Of a stretch of DNA of 64,000 nt, positions 50,109-60,162 are shown in pieces. A program made the translations under genes and the position numbers. The first letter of the stretch is position 1. Every line of letters begins with the position of its first letter. This DNA comes from Lentzea albidocapillata subsp. violacea (lineage in GTDB: Bacteria > Actinomycetota > Actinomycetes > Mycobacteriales > Pseudonocardiaceae): positions 1 to 64,000 of the forward strand of contig NZ_FNET01000006.1 of assembly GCF_900100275.1 (NCBI RefSeq), in the 5' to 3' direction. The notes under the pieces are model-generated. The model was not told where the DNA came from and made no database searches. It saw only the letters and a list, made by a program, of their open reading frames with translations.

Positions 50109-51488
50109 TCAGTAGGTCATCGCGATGCCCGGCTCGGCCAGCAGCGCGCCGACGTCGGCCAGGAACTGCGAGCCCTGCTGACCGTCGACCACGCGGTGGT
50201 CGAAGGAGAGCGCGAGCTGGCAGATCTTGCGGATCTTGATCTCGCCGTCGACCACCCACGGCATGTCGCGGATCGCGCCCAGCGCGAGGATCGCGGACTC
50301 ACCGGGGTTGAGGATCGGCGTACCGGTGTCGACGCCGAAGACGCCGACGTTGGTGATCGTGATGGTGCCGTTCATCATGTCGGCCGGCGACGTCTTGCCC
50401 TCACGGGCGACCGTGGCGAGCTCGTCGAGCGCGATCGCCAGTCCCTTCAACGACATCCGGTCGGCGTCGCGGACCTTCGGCACGACCAGGCCGCGCGGCG
50501 TTGCGGCCGCGATGCCCAGGTGGACGTAGTCCTTGTAGACGATCTCGTTCGCCGCCGCGTCCCACGTCGCGTTGACGTCCGGCGTGCGACGGGCCGCGAG
50601 GATGATCGCCTTCGCACAGAACGCGAGGGGCGTCAGCTTCACGCCGCGGAACTCCGGCGCGTTCTTCAGGCGTGCGCGCAGTTCCATCATCGGTGTGACG
50701 TCGACCGTCAGGAACTCGGTGACGTGCGGTGCGGTGAACGCGCTGTCCACCATCGCCTGCGCGGTCGCCTTGCGGACGCCCTTGATGGGCACCCGGCGTT
50801 CGCGCGAGCCGTTGTCCACAACGGACTGCGCAGGAGCGGCAGCCGGTGCTGCGACAGCGGTTTCGACGTCCTCCCGCGTGATCACGCCGTTCGGGCCGGA
50901 GCCCGTGAGCGCGTGCAGGTCGACGCCGAGGTCCTTGGCCAGCTTGCGCACCGGCGGCTTGGCCAGCGGCACGTATCCGCCCGGCGTCTGCACCGGAGCG
51001 GCGACCACGACGGGAGCCGGGGGTGCCACGACCGGAGCAGGAGCGGGCGGGGCCGCGACGGCTGCGGCCGGTGCGGCGGCGGGCGTGTCCTTGCGGGCGC
51101 GACGCTTGGCCGTACCGGACTTCGGGCCGTAGCCGACGAGCGTCGCGATGCGCCCGCCCGGCATCTCCTCGCCGATCTTGCCGGACGAGGTGCCGTTCGC
51201 CTCCGCCGCGACGGGGGCCGGCGCGGGTGCGGCCGCGCCACCGGGGTCGGTGTCGATCGTGATGATCGGGACGCCGACCTCGACGGTCTGGCCGGGCTCC
51301 GCGAGGAGCTCGGTCACGACGCCCGCCCACGGGCACGGCAGCTCGACGGCGGCCTTGGCCGTCTCGATCTCGACGATGATCTGGTTGACCTTGACGGTGT
51401 CACCCGGCTTCACGTGCCAGGTGAGAATGTCGGCCTCGGTCAGTCCCTCTGCCGTGTCCGGCAGGGGGAATTGCTTGTACTGCGGCAT
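50109..51488 (-). CDS. 2-oxoacid dehydrogenase E2 (dihydrolipoamide acyltransferase)
   Basis: 459 aa. One lipoyl domain (residues 1-80; the lipoyl Lys is in VEIETAKAAVELP), then a Pro/Ala linker, a peripheral-subunit-binding domain (RKLAKDLGVDLHALTGSGPN, GVITREDVE), and the catalytic core that ends with the active-site His in LALSFDHRVVDGQQGSQFLA. It transfers acyl groups from E1 to CoA. A single lipoyl domain and this E1 pair fit the branched-chain (BkdC) complex better than the pyruvate one, but substrate is inferred. Start ATG 51488. Last gene of the operon. Confidence 0.93.
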   Translation of the reverse strand: MPQYKQFPLPDTAEGLTEADILTWHVKPGDTVKVNQIIVEIETAKAAVELPCPWAGVVTELLAEPGQTVEVGVPIITIDTDPGGAAAPAPAPVAAEANGTSSGKIGEEMPGGRIATLVGYGPKSGTAKRRARKDTPAAAPAAAVAAPPAPAPVVAPPAPVVVAAPVQTPGGYVPLAKPPVRKLAKDLGVDLHALTGSGPNGVITREDVETAVAAPAAAPAQSVVDNGSRERRVPIKGVRKATAQAMVDSAFTAPHVTEFLTVDVTPMMELRARLKNAPEFRGVKLTPLAFCAKAIILAARRTPDVNATWDAAANEIVYKDYVHLGIAAATPRGLVVPKVRDADRMSLKGLAIALDELATVAREGKTSPADMMNGTITITNVGVFGVDTGTPILNPGESAILALGAIRDMPWVVDGEIKIRKICQLALSFDHRVVDGQQGSQFLADVGALLAEPGIAMTY

Positions 51489-51502
51489 TTCCGGTTGTCC
51501 CC

Positions 51503-52528
51503 TTACCAGGCGAGAGAGCGGTCGACGGCGTGCAGCACCCGGTCGAGGTCGGGGAGGAACTCCTCCTCGAGCTTCGACGGCGGGTACGGGGTGTCGAAAC
51601 CGGTCACCCGCAGCACCGGTGCCTGCAAGGAGTAGAAGCACTCCTGCTGGACCTTGGCCGCAATCTCGCTGGCGATCGAGGACTCGGACGGCGCCTCGGA
51701 CACGACGACCAGCCGGCCGGTGCGGCGTACCGAGTCGTAGACCGGTGCGAGGTCCAGCGGCGACAGCGTGCGCAGGTCGATGACCTCCAGCGAGGTGCCG
51801 TCCTCTGCGGCCGCGTTCGCGGCGTCGAGAGAGGTGCGGACCATCGGGCCGTAGGCCACCAGCGTCGCGTCCGTGCCGGGCCGCAGCACGCGCGACTCGA
51901 ACAGCTTGCCGGGCTGGGCCGTGGTGTCGACCTCGCCCTTCTCGTAGTAACGGCGCTTGGGCTCGAAGAACAGCACCGGGTCGTCGCTGTCGATCGCCTG
52001 CTGGATCATCCAGTACGCGTCGGCCGGGTTCGAGCACGAGACGACCTTGAGGCCGGCGGTGTGCGCGAAGTACGACTCCGGGGACTCCGAGTGGTGCTCG
52101 ACCGCACCGATGCCGCCACCGAACGGCACGCGGATCACGATGGGCAGCTTGATCTTGCCCTGGGTGCGGTAGTGCAGCTTCGCGACCTGCGACACGATCT
52201 GGTCGAAGCCGGGGAAGATGAAGCCGTCGAACTGGATCTCGCACACCGGGCGGTAGCCGCGGATCGCGAGGCCGACGGCGGTGCCGATGATGCCGGACTC
52301 CGCGAGCGGCGTGTCGAGCACGCGCTGCTCACCGAAGTCCTTCTGCAGACCGTCGGTAATTCGGAAGACACCGCCGAGCTTGCCGATGTCCTCGCCCATC
52401 ATGATGACCTTGGGGTTGGCCTCCATGGCCGCCCGCAAGCCCATGTTGAGCGCCTTGGAGATCGTGAGCGTCTGCACCGGGGAAGCCGGGGCAGCAGCCG
52501 TGGAACGGTCCATGGTCGGAGCAGCCAT
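51503..52528 (-). CDS. 2-oxoacid dehydrogenase E1 beta subunit
   Basis: 341 aa, transketolase-like pyrimidine domain then C-terminal domain. Clear E1-beta motifs are VIMMGEDIGKLGGVFRITDG and DTPLAESGIIGTAVGLAIRG, with EHHSESPESYFAHTAGLKVV near the ThDP site. It forms a heterotetramer with E1 alpha and decarboxylates branched-chain or other 2-oxoacids. Its ATG overlaps the E1 alpha stop by one base, so the two are translationally coupled. E2 follows after 14 bp. Confidence 0.94.
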   Translation of the reverse strand: MAAPTMDRSTAAAPASPVQTLTISKALNMGLRAAMEANPKVIMMGEDIGKLGGVFRITDGLQKDFGEQRVLDTPLAESGIIGTAVGLAIRGYRPVCEIQFDGFIFPGFDQIVSQVAKLHYRTQGKIKLPIVIRVPFGGGIGAVEHHSESPESYFAHTAGLKVVSCSNPADAYWMIQQAIDSDDPVLFFEPKRRYYEKGEVDTTAQPGKLFESRVLRPGTDATLVAYGPMVRTSLDAANAAAEDGTSLEVIDLRTLSPLDLAPVYDSVRRTGRLVVVSEAPSESSIASEIAAKVQQECFYSLQAPVLRVTGFDTPYPPSKLEEEFLPDLDRVLHAVDRSLAW

Positions 52529-53724
52529 CAGTGCTCACCTCCAGCAAAACCCGAGACGTAGCCGAGGAATTCGTCGCGCTGCGCTTCGAGGTTGGGGTTC
52601 CCCTCCGCGTAGACGTTGCTGAAGATCCGTTCAGCGGGCGGATCGGGCATGTTCGTACAGAACTCCCGCAGCTCCTCGCCCAGCTTGTCGGCGTCAGCCT
52701 CGACGCTCTCGAAGAACTCGCTGTCGGCCCACTGCTGCTTGACCAGGTAGACCTTCACGCGCTCGATCGGGTCCTTGAGCTTCCACATCTCCAGCTCGTC
52801 CGACAGCCGGTAGCGCGTCGGGTCGTCGGAGGTGGTGTGCGCGTCCATCCGGTAGGTGAACGCCTCGATCAGGATCGGGCCGTTGCCGTGGCGGCACTCG
52901 TCCAGCGCCCACCTCGTGACGGCGAGCGTCGCGAGGACGTCGTTGCCGTCGACGCGGATGCCGGGGAAGCCGTAGCCGCGGGCGCGCTGGTACAGCGGCA
53001 GGCGCGACTGGCGCTCGGTGGGCTCGGAGATGGCCCACTGGTTGTTCTGGCAGAAGAAGACCAGCGGCGCGTCGTAGACCGCCGCCCACACGAAGCCCTC
53101 GTGCACGTCACCCTGGCTGGTGGCGCCGTCGCCGAAGAAGCACATCGTGGCTTCGCCGTCGTCGTCGCCGACCTTGCCGTCGAACTTCTGGCCCATCGCG
53201 TACCCGGCCGCGTTGAGGACCTGGTTGCCGATGACGATCGTGTACGGGTGGAAGCGCTTCTCGACCGGGTCCCACGTGCCCTGGTCGGTGCCGCGGAAGA
53301 TGCCGAGCAGCTCCGTCGGGTTGATCCCGCGCGTCCACGCGATGCCGTGCTCGCGGTAGCTCGGGAACGCCATGTCGGTCGGACGCATCGCGCGGCCGGA
53401 ACCGATCTGCGCTGCCTCCTGACCGAGCAGCGGCACCCAGATGCCGAGCTGGCCCTTGCGCTGCAGCGCGTTCGCCTCGCGGTCGACGCGGCGGATCAGG
53501 ACCATGTCGCGGTACAGGCCGCGCAGCTCCTCCGCCGAGATGTCGATGTCGAAGTCGGGGTGCGTGACCCGCTCGCCCTCAGGGGTGAGGAGCTGCACCA
53601 GGTCGGCGCCGCCCTCGTCAGTCGCACGCAAGCCTGCGATCACCTGTTCCGCTGTCGGTTTTGCGGCAGTGGCGGCCGGCGCTGCGTCCGGCTCAGGGTG
53701 CGTCCATTGCTCAGGGGACGACAT
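52528..53724 (-). CDS. 2-oxoacid dehydrogenase E1 alpha subunit
   Basis: 398 aa from ATG 53724 (AGGAGAA upstream). ThDP-binding: GDGATSQGDVHEGFVWAAVY with the NNQWAIS end of the GDG-x(n)-NN motif; phosphorylation-loop-like RMDAHTTSDDPTRYRLSDEL near the C-terminus. N-terminal 50 residues are Ala/Pro-rich and poorly conserved. With E1 beta and E2 it makes branched-chain acyl-CoAs, primers for iso/anteiso fatty acids (inference, as the pyruvate alternative is not excluded). No E3 gene is adjacent, so lipoamide dehydrogenase must be elsewhere. Confidence 0.94.
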   Translation of the reverse strand: MSSPEQWTHPEPDAAPAATAAKPTAEQVIAGLRATDEGGADLVQLLTPEGERVTHPDFDIDISAEELRGLYRDMVLIRRVDREANALQRKGQLGIWVPLLGQEAAQIGSGRAMRPTDMAFPSYREHGIAWTRGINPTELLGIFRGTDQGTWDPVEKRFHPYTIVIGNQVLNAAGYAMGQKFDGKVGDDDGEATMCFFGDGATSQGDVHEGFVWAAVYDAPLVFFCQNNQWAISEPTERQSRLPLYQRARGYGFPGIRVDGNDVLATLAVTRWALDECRHGNGPILIEAFTYRMDAHTTSDDPTRYRLSDELEMWKLKDPIERVKVYLVKQQWADSEFFESVEADADKLGEELREFCTNMPDPPAERIFSNVYAEGNPNLEAQRDEFLGYVSGFAGGEH

Positions 53725-54079
53725 GCGCCTTCTCCTCTGTCTTCTCCGACCGCCTGATCGCTCGTGACGATCTCGTGCGGCGACGCCGGCGGTCGCCGCT
53801 GACCCTGTGGGGCCGGAGGCAGCCGTCGACGGTGACGGTGGCTTACGACCACATCCTGACACGGCCTCACCCGAGTTGGTGAGACCCGTCCCACTTCGTA
53901 ACACACAAGTCAACGTTCTGATCAGCGACAACAGTCGGAGGTTCGACCTTTTGTCCTCCGACTAGGCCGTCCGATTACCGGACGACGGTGTCCCGGTTAC
54001 CGATCGTTAACTTAGCGGCGGGTCTCTGCGTAAGAGGCTACGGGCGCGAGCGGAGGCGGAGTCGTGACAGGATCGAGAG
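53725..54079. promoter_or_regulatory. Divergent regulatory region between E1 alpha and the M20 peptidase
   Basis: No gene is seen in these 355 bp. It holds three inverted repeats: CTCACC-CGAGTT-GGTGAG (53866-53883), a 9-bp stem AGTCGGAGG/CCTCCGACT with a 13-nt loop (53933-53963), and GTCCG-ATTAC-CGGAC just after it. The first is the best operator candidate for the dehydrogenase operon. No Lrp/AsnC or other regulator gene is adjacent. Confidence 0.5.
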
Positions 54080-55498
54080 GTGGACCGCTCACTTGTGACC
54101 AGCACTGTCAGGGCGCTCTGGGACGACGACATCGTCCCGAGCCTGTCTCAGCTCGTCGCCGTGCCGGCGATCTCGCCCGCGTTCGATCCCGCCTGGGAAG
54201 AACACGGCGAACTGGCCGCCGCGATCGAGCACGTACGCCTCTGGATCGAGTCACGTGCGCTTCCCGGAGCAGTGCTGGAGGTCGTCCAACTGGCGGGACG
54301 TACGCCGCTTCTGATGGTCGACGTGCCCGCATCCGGTAACGCGTCCGACGACACGGTGTTGCTCTACGGACACCTCGACAAGCAGCCGCCGGTGGGCGGT
54401 TGGAGCGAAGGCCTCGGTCCGTGGACCCCGGTTCTGCGTGACGGACGTCTCTACGGCCGTGGCGCGGCCGATGACGGTTACTCCGGATATGCCGCAATCG
54501 CCGCCATCGAGGCCGTGCGTGCCGCCGGCGGTTCGCACGCCCGTTGCGTCGTGCTGCTGGAGACCGGCGAGGAGTCGGGTTCGCCCGACCTGCCCGCGTA
54601 CCTGGAGCACCTGTCTGCACGGTTGGGCCAGGTGTCGTTGGTGGTCTGCCTGGACTCGGGCGGTTCCGACTACGACCGCATGTGGCTGACGACGTCGCTG
54701 CGCGGGATGGTGCAGGTCACGATGACCGTCCGCGTGCTGGACGGCGGCCTGCACTCCGGTATGGCGTCCGGCATCGTGCCGTCGTCGTTCCGGATCGCGC
54801 GGGTGCTGCTGGACCGGCTGGAGAACTCGGAGACCGGCGAGATCCTCGTGCCGGAGATGCACGTCGAGATCCCGGCGGGCCGGCTGGCCGAGGTCCGCGA
54901 GGCCGTCGAGGCCGCGCCGGGCGCCCTGTGGGGTGCGGTGCCGCGCGTCGGCGACCTGCAGCCGATGTCCGACGACGAGGTGGAGCTGGCGCTCAACTCC
55001 GGGTGGCGGCCGACCCTGTCCTTCACCGGCGCCGAGGGCCTGCCGCTGCCGGACGACGCGGGCAACGTGCTGCGCCCGTTCACGACCCTGGTGCTGTCGT
55101 TCCGGCTGCCGCCAACGGTTTCGTCCGCCACCGCACTGGAGGCGGTGCGCGAGAAGCTGACCACCGACGTGCCCTACAACGCGACCGTGGAGCTCTCCCG
55201 CGTCGAGTCGGCCGACGGCTGGAACGCGCCCGAGCTGGCACCCTGGCTGTCCTCCGTCCTGGACGAGGCGAGCAAGGAGGTCTTCGGCGCGCCGTGGCGG
55301 ACCGTGTCGCTGGGCGGCTCGATCCCGTTCATGGGGCTGCTGCACGAGGCCTACCCGGACGCCCAGTTCGTGGTGACCGGGGTGATCGGACCGGACTCCA
55401 ACTGCCACGTGCCCGACGAGTGGCTGCACCTGGCGCACGCGGCTCGGGTCACCGAGGCCGTGGCGCTCGTCCTCGACTCGCACTCGAAGCAGTCCTGA
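54080..55498 (+). CDS. M20-family metallopeptidase (dipeptidase/carboxypeptidase-like)
   Basis: 472 aa, di-zinc peptidase. Ligands and catalysts are visible in order: LLYGHLDKQPPVGGW (His and catalytic Asp), GRGAADDGYSGYAAI (bridging Asp), LETGEESGSPDL (catalytic Glu and ligand), CLDSGGSDYDRMW (Asp ligand) and GPDSNCHVPDEWLHLAHAAR (His near the end). A dimerisation domain is at about 205-330. It resembles actinobacterial dipeptidases of the CNDP group; the natural peptide is unknown. Start GTG 54080. It is cytosolic and not obviously linked to neighbours. Confidence 0.9.
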   Translation: MDRSLVTSTVRALWDDDIVPSLSQLVAVPAISPAFDPAWEEHGELAAAIEHVRLWIESRALPGAVLEVVQLAGRTPLLMVDVPASGNASDDTVLLYGHLDKQPPVGGWSEGLGPWTPVLRDGRLYGRGAADDGYSGYAAIAAIEAVRAAGGSHARCVVLLETGEESGSPDLPAYLEHLSARLGQVSLVVCLDSGGSDYDRMWLTTSLRGMVQVTMTVRVLDGGLHSGMASGIVPSSFRIARVLLDRLENSETGEILVPEMHVEIPAGRLAEVREAVEAAPGALWGAVPRVGDLQPMSDDEVELALNSGWRPTLSFTGAEGLPLPDDAGNVLRPFTTLVLSFRLPPTVSSATALEAVREKLTTDVPYNATVELSRVESADGWNAPELAPWLSSVLDEASKEVFGAPWRTVSLGGSIPFMGLLHEAYPDAQFVVTGVIGPDSNCHVPDEWLHLAHAARVTEAVALVLDSHSKQS

Positions 55499-55576
55499 CC
55501 CGGCTTTTAGTGAGGTACGACTCAGCCGAGGCCTGGGCCCCACCAGCCGTCCGACCCCATATCCCACACTGGGCCG

Positions 55577-58231
55577 ATGGGCGAACATGCGGAACGGGCG
55601 CGTCTCGCGAAGTCGGACACACCGACTTCGCCGTGGCGGCTGTGGGGGCCGTACCTCTCGGGTCGCCAGTGGGGCACGGTCCGCGAGGACTACTCGCCCG
55701 AGGGTGACGCGTGGGCGTCGTTCCCGTTCGACCACGCCCGTTCGCGTGCCTACCGGTGGGGCGAGGACGGCATCGCCGGCATCTGCGACGTGCACGGGTT
55801 CATGAACTTCGCCGTCGCCCTGTGGAACGGCAGGGATCCGATCCTCAAGGAGCGGTACTTCGGCCTCACCAACGACGAGGGCAACCACGGTGAGGACGTC
55901 AAGGAGCACTGGTGGGTGACCGACGGGACGCCCACCCACTCCTGGATGCAGGTCGTCTACCGGTATCCGCAGCGCGAGTTCCCCTACGAGCAGCTGCGCG
56001 AGATGGCGCGCAACGCCGGGCGGGAGAACCGCGAGCCCGAGCTCTCGGATACCGGCGTGCTCGACGAGAACCGGTTCTTCGACGTCCAGGTCACCTACGC
56101 GAAGGCCGAGACGGACGACATCTGCATCGAGATCAGTGCGACGAACCACGGGCCCGAGGACGCGCCGTTGCACCTTCTGCCGCAGCTGTGGTTCCGCAAC
56201 ACGTGGGCGTGGGGCCGGGACCAACGGCCGTGTCAGCTCGTTGCGAGCACCACGGCCGGACGCAAGGTCACGGCTGACCACGGCAACCTCGGCCGGTACA
56301 CGCTGCATCTGGACGACTCGCCGTCGATGCTCATGACGGACAACGAGACCAACGAGGTGTCGCTCTTCGGCGCCGAGCGCAACCCGTCGCCGTGGACCAA
56401 GGACGGCATCTGCGACTACGTGGTGCGTGGCAGCACGAGCAGTTGTCAGGTGGTGGGGCCGGACGACGCCGGGGTGGCGGGCACCAAGTTCGCGGCCTGG
56501 TACTCGTTCGACCCAGTGGAGCCGGGCGAGACGGTGACGGTCCGGCTGCGGCTCGTCGGCGGCGACGGGCACCTGGACCCGTTCGGGCCGAGCTTCGAAG
56601 AGACCATGGCGCGGCGGAAGATCGAGGCCGACGAGTTCCACGACGCCATCGCGCCGCAGACCAGGCCCGAGGAGAGGCACGTGCTGCGGCGCGCGCTCGC
56701 GGGTCTCATGTGGACGAAGCAGCACTACCGGTTCCGCACGCGCGACTGGCTCGACGGCGACCCGACGAAGCCCGAGGCGCCCAGTTCCAGACGTACGCCC
56801 GAGGCGCGCAACGTGCACTGGCGGCATCTCGACGTCGCCGACGTGATCTCGATGCCGGACGAGTGGGAGTACCCGTGGTTCGCGGCGTGGGACCTCGCGT
56901 TCCACACCGTCCCGTTCACGCTGGTCGACCCGGCGTTCGCGAAGGAGCAGCTGCTGCTGTTCTGCCGTGAGTGGATGATGCATCCGAACGGCCAGATTCC
57001 CGCCTACGAGTGGGAGTTCGGCGACGTCAACCCGCCGGTGCACGCGTGGGCGGCGTTGCAGGTCTACCGCGCGGACGGCAGCAGGGACCGCGGGTTCCTC
57101 GCCAAGATCTTCCACAAGCTGCTGCTCAACTTCTCCTGGTGGGTCAACCGCAAGGACGCCGGCGGCAGTTACCTGTTCGAGGGCGGGTTCCTCGGCATGG
57201 ACAACATCGGGCCGGTCAACCGGTCCGAGCCGATGCTGGGCGAGTGGCGGCTGGAGCAGTCCGACGCGACGTCGTGGATGGCCGCGTACAGCCTGCATCT
57301 CATGCAGATCGCGCTGGAGCTGGCGCGCGACGACGAGTCCTATGAGGACGTTGCCACGAAGTTCGTCGAGCACTTCCTGTCGATCGCGGAGGCGTTCACG
57401 CACTTCGGGTCGCACGGCGGCGGCATCTGGCACGACGAGGACGGCTTCTGCTACGACCGCGTCTCGCGGCGCCGTCCCGACGGCGAGGTCGAGTCCGAGC
57501 CGGTGCGCGTGCGGTCGATGGTCGGCCTCATCCCGTTGCTGGCCGGCGCTGTTCTCGAACCGTGGGTGCTCGAAGAGCTGCAGGGGTTCACGAGCCGGCT
57601 GGAGCACCTGCTCAAACGGCGGCCCGAACTGCGGCAGTTCATCACGTTCCACTACGAGCGCGGCGCGTTCGTGTCGTTGCTCGACGAGGGCAAGCTCAAG
57701 CGCGTGCTGCACCGGATGCTCGACGAGCAGGAGTTCCTGTCGCCGCACGGGATCCGCTCGCTCAGTGCCGCACACCGCGAGGGCCTGGAGGTCAGCGTCG
57801 CGGGCCAGGACCACCGCATGGGCTACGAGCCGGGCGAGTCGCACACGCCGATGTTCGGCGGCAACTCGAACTGGCGCGGCCCGGTCTGGTTGCCCACGAA
57901 CGCGCTGCTGGTGGAGGCGCTCCGCACGGTCTGCGCGTTCCACGACGGCATGTTCCAGGTCGAGATGCCGACGCACTCCGGACGCTGGGTCACTGCGGGC
58001 CAGGTCGCGGACGAGCTGAGCGACCGGCTCGTCGGGCTCTTCCTGCCCGACCACGACGGGCGCCGGCCGTCGGACGGCAAGCGGATCGAGGCCTCCGAGT
58101 CACCTCTTTGGCGCAGGCACGTCACCTTCAGCGAGTACTTCGACGGGGACACGGGTGAGGGCCTCGGCGCCACCCACCAGACCGGCTGGACCGCTCTGGT
58201 GGCGGGCCTGCTGGCCGAGAGAACACGCTGA
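55577..58231 (+). CDS. GH63-like glucosidase (MGH1-type alpha/alpha-barrel)
   Basis: 884 aa, no signal peptide. The N-terminal beta domain (about 20-330) is followed by an (alpha/alpha)6 barrel of the GH63/MGH1 type: [20 protein letters not shown] and [20 protein letters not shown] near 430-480, ENIG-like [20 protein letters not shown], and [20 protein letters not shown] near 770, the typical C-terminal acid region. Members act on alpha-glucosides such as mannosylglycerate, glucosylglycerate or oligosaccharides; the substrate here is not known. Monocistronic; ATG 55577. Confidence 0.85.
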   Translation: MGEHAERARLAKSDTPTSPWRLWGPYLSGRQWGTVREDYSPEGDAWASFPFDHARSRAYRWGEDGIAGICDVHGFMNFAVALWNGRDPILKERYFGLTNDEGNHGEDVKEHWWVTDGTPTHSWMQVVYRYPQREFPYEQLREMARNAGRENREPELSDTGVLDENRFFDVQVTYAKAETDDICIEISATNHGPEDAPLHLLPQLWFRNTWAWGRDQRPCQLVASTTAGRKVTADHGNLGRYTLHLDDSPSMLMTDNETNEVSLFGAERNPSPWTKDGICDYVVRGSTSSCQVVGPDDAGVAGTKFAAWYSFDPVEPGETVTVRLRLVGGDGHLDPFGPSFEETMARRKIEADEFHDAIAPQTRPEERHVLRRALAGLMWTKQHYRFRTRDWLDGDPTKPEAPSSRRTPEARNVHWRHLDVADVISMPDEWEYPWFAAWDLAFHTVPFTLVDPAFAKEQLLLFCREWMMHPNGQIPAYEWEFGDVNPPVHAWAALQVYRADGSRDRGFLAKIFHKLLLNFSWWVNRKDAGGSYLFEGGFLGMDNIGPVNRSEPMLGEWRLEQSDATSWMAAYSLHLMQIALELARDDESYEDVATKFVEHFLSIAEAFTHFGSHGGGIWHDEDGFCYDRVSRRRPDGEVESEPVRVRSMVGLIPLLAGAVLEPWVLEELQGFTSRLEHLLKRRPELRQFITFHYERGAFVSLLDEGKLKRVLHRMLDEQEFLSPHGIRSLSAAHREGLEVSVAGQDHRMGYEPGESHTPMFGGNSNWRGPVWLPTNALLVEALRTVCAFHDGMFQVEMPTHSGRWVTAGQVADELSDRLVGLFLPDHDGRRPSDGKRIEASESPLWRRHVTFSEYFDGDTGEGLGATHQTGWTALVAGLLAERTR

Positions 58232-58312
58232 CCAGCGCTGTCGTGATCAAATCCTGATCAAGGACACGCTCGCGGATGGTTATCATTCGTGCGCAATACG
58301 TGAAGACGTTGT

Positions 58313-58331
58313 GTGATCTGGCCTAAATCAC
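58313..58331. promoter_or_regulatory. Inverted repeat before the amino-acid transporter operon
   Basis: GTGAT-N9-ATCAC (58313-58331) lies in a 240-bp AT-richer gap that also holds a doubled TGATCA at about 58237-58260 (TGATCAAATCCTGATCA). It is a candidate site of a nitrogen or amino-acid regulator. Nothing else in 58232-58472 is recognised. Confidence 0.45.
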
Positions 58332-58472
58332 GCAAGATTCTGTGCCTGAAAGACTGATTTGACGCAAAATCATTGCAAGGCAGTGGCCTGTAACACCCAC
58401 GTGCTGTCCTCCGCGTCAACCGAGTGGCAGGATCCCGTTCACTCGTCCGCGACAGTTACGAGGAGTGACGCA

Positions 58473-59291
58473 GTGGCTCGTCGACCCAGGCACGTGCTCG
58501 CCCTACTGCCCGCAGCGGCCCTTGCGCTGACCGCGCTCGCCGGATGCGCGACGAGCACCAACAGCGGCGGTGGCACCACCGACGGTGGGATCAAGCTTGT
58601 CAAGGAAGGCAAGCTCGTCACCTGTACCCACCTGTCCTACAAGCCGTTCCAGTACACCGATGGTGACAAGACCGTCGGTTTCGACGTCGATCTGGTCGAT
58701 CTGATCGCCGAGGAACTGAAGGTCAAGCAGGAGATCTTCGACACCCAGTTCGAGACGATCACGTCTGGCGCGAGCTTCAACGCGAACCAGTGTGACCTCG
58801 CCGCGGCGGGTATGACGATCAAGGAAGAACGCAAGCAGGGGATGGACTTCTCCGACCCCTACTTCGAGGCCTCGCAGGCGCTGCTGGTCAAGAAGGACTC
58901 GCCGATCAAGTCGCTGGCGGACCTCAAGGGCAAGAAGATCGGTGTCCAGCAGGACACCACCGGTGAGATCTACGCCAACGACAACAAGGCCGCCAACGGC
59001 TACGAGGTCATCCAGTTCGAGGACCTCCCGCTGATGGAGACCGCCGTGCGCACCGGCGCCGTCGATGCCGCGATCAACGACAACGGCGTGCTCCTCGACT
59101 ACGTCAAGGAGTTCCCGGACACCGCCGTCTCCGCCGAGTTCGACACGAACGAGCAGTACGGCATCGGCGTGAAGAAGGGCAACACCGCGCTGCTGGCCAA
59201 GATCAACGAGGTCCTGAAGAAGGCCAAGGACAGCGGCAAGTACGACGAGATCTACGAGAAGTGGTTCGGCAAGAAGCCGGAGAAGAAGTAG
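58473..59291 (+). CDS. Polar amino-acid ABC transporter, substrate-binding lipoprotein
   Basis: 272 aa from GTG 58473, with AGGAG 7 nt before it; the longer frame is not conserved. Lipobox ALAGC near residue 26 anchors it outside the membrane. The SBP_bac_3 fold follows: VTCTHLSYKPFQYTDGDKTV, VDLIAEELKVKQEIFDTQFE, LADLKGKKIGVQQDTTGEIY and AAINDNGVLLDY. Best guess is glutamate, glutamine or a related acid. It is the first gene of a binding protein-permease-ATPase operon; an intercistronic hairpin may favour this gene's expression. Confidence 0.9.
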   Translation: MARRPRHVLALLPAAALALTALAGCATSTNSGGGTTDGGIKLVKEGKLVTCTHLSYKPFQYTDGDKTVGFDVDLVDLIAEELKVKQEIFDTQFETITSGASFNANQCDLAAAGMTIKEERKQGMDFSDPYFEASQALLVKKDSPIKSLADLKGKKIGVQQDTTGEIYANDNKAANGYEVIQFEDLPLMETAVRTGAVDAAINDNGVLLDYVKEFPDTAVSAEFDTNEQYGIGVKKGNTALLAKINEVLKKAKDSGKYDEIYEKWFGKKPEKK

Positions 59292-59303
59292 CGATCTGAG
59301 CTG

Positions 59304-59330
59304 ACGGGGCGGCGGACGACGCCGCCCCGT
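59304..59330 (+). terminator. Intercistronic hairpin after the binding-protein gene
   Basis: ACGGGGCGGCG (59304-59314) pairs perfectly with CGCCGCCCCGT (59320-59330). Such hairpins protect the binding-protein mRNA and cut read-through to the permease. Confidence 0.7.
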
Positions 59331-59364
59331 TCGCGTCCGAACCACATCCGCTAGGAGTCGTACC

Positions 59365-60162
59365 ATGGCGCTGTCCAAGCGCAAGCGGGCCGAATACTTC
59401 CGGTACTCGCAGTACACGCTGCTCGTCGTCGCCGCCCTGGTGATCGCGTTCTTCGCCGACTGGGAGCAGATCCGCACCGCGTTCTTCAACTTCAAGACGA
59501 TGGGGGACATGTTCCCCAACGTCATCACCATCGCGTTGAAGAACACCCTCATCTACACCGCACTCGGCTTCGCGTTCGGCCTCGCGCTCGGGCTCGTCCT
59601 CGCGTTGATGAAGCTCTCGTCGATCGCGCCGTACCGGTGGATCGCGACCATCTACATCGAGTTCTTCCGCGGCATCCCGGCACTGCTGGTGTTCATCGGC
59701 CTGGCGTTCGGTGTGCCGCTCGCGTTCCAGCTCCAGTTCGACATCTACTCCACGGTCATGCTGGCGCTCGGCATCGTCGGTGCCGCCTACATGGCCGAGA
59801 CCATCCGCGCCGGCATCCAGGCCGTGCCGAAGGGGCAGGTCGAAGCCGCGCGCTCGCTGGGCATGTCGCAGGGCCGCGCGATGATCACCATCGTGATCCC
59901 GCAGGCCTTCCGGATCATCCTGCCGCCGCTGACCAACGAGCTGATCCTGCTGACCAAGGACTCCTCGCTGATCTACATCATCGGGCTCGCCCGTGACCAG
60001 TACGAGCTGACGAAGTTCGGGCGGGAGACGCTGAGCCGCAGCCCGTCGCTCACCCCGATCCTCGTCGTCGGTCTGTGCTACCTGATCATCACGTTGCCTC
60101 TCGGGTACCTGTCGAGGTACCTGGAGCGCCGCTCCGGCGGAAAGAAGGTGTCCGTCCTGTGA
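59365..60162 (+). CDS. Polar amino-acid ABC transporter permease
   Basis: 265 aa, HisM/GlnP-type membrane subunit with about five helices. Signature regions: [40 protein letters not shown] (the R-G-x-P motif), [20 protein letters not shown] and [20 protein letters not shown] (EAA loop) that docks with the ATPase. Only one permease gene is present, so it should homodimerise. It overlaps the ATPase by 4 bp (GTGA). Confidence 0.92.
   Translation: MALSKRKRAEYFRYSQYTLLVVAALVIAFFADWEQIRTAFFNFKTMGDMFPNVITIALKNTLIYTALGFAFGLALGLVLALMKLSSIAPYRWIATIYIEFFRGIPALLVFIGLAFGVPLAFQLQFDIYSTVMLALGIVGAAYMAETIRAGIQAVPKGQVEAARSLGMSQGRAMITIVIPQAFRIILPPLTNELILLTKDSSLIYIIGLARDQYELTKFGRETLSRSPSLTPILVVGLCYLIITLPLGYLSRYLERRSGGKKVSVL

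Noticed and set aside
54251-58054. 1267-aa minus-strand frame across the M20 and GH63 genes
   Set aside because: It spans two real genes and their gap, with no domain and biased composition; a GC3 shadow.
58313-58331. CRP-type site before the ABC transporter
   Set aside because: GTGAT-N9-ATCAC has the wrong spacing for a CRP box (TGTGA-N6-TCACA), so I list it only as an unassigned inverted repeat.
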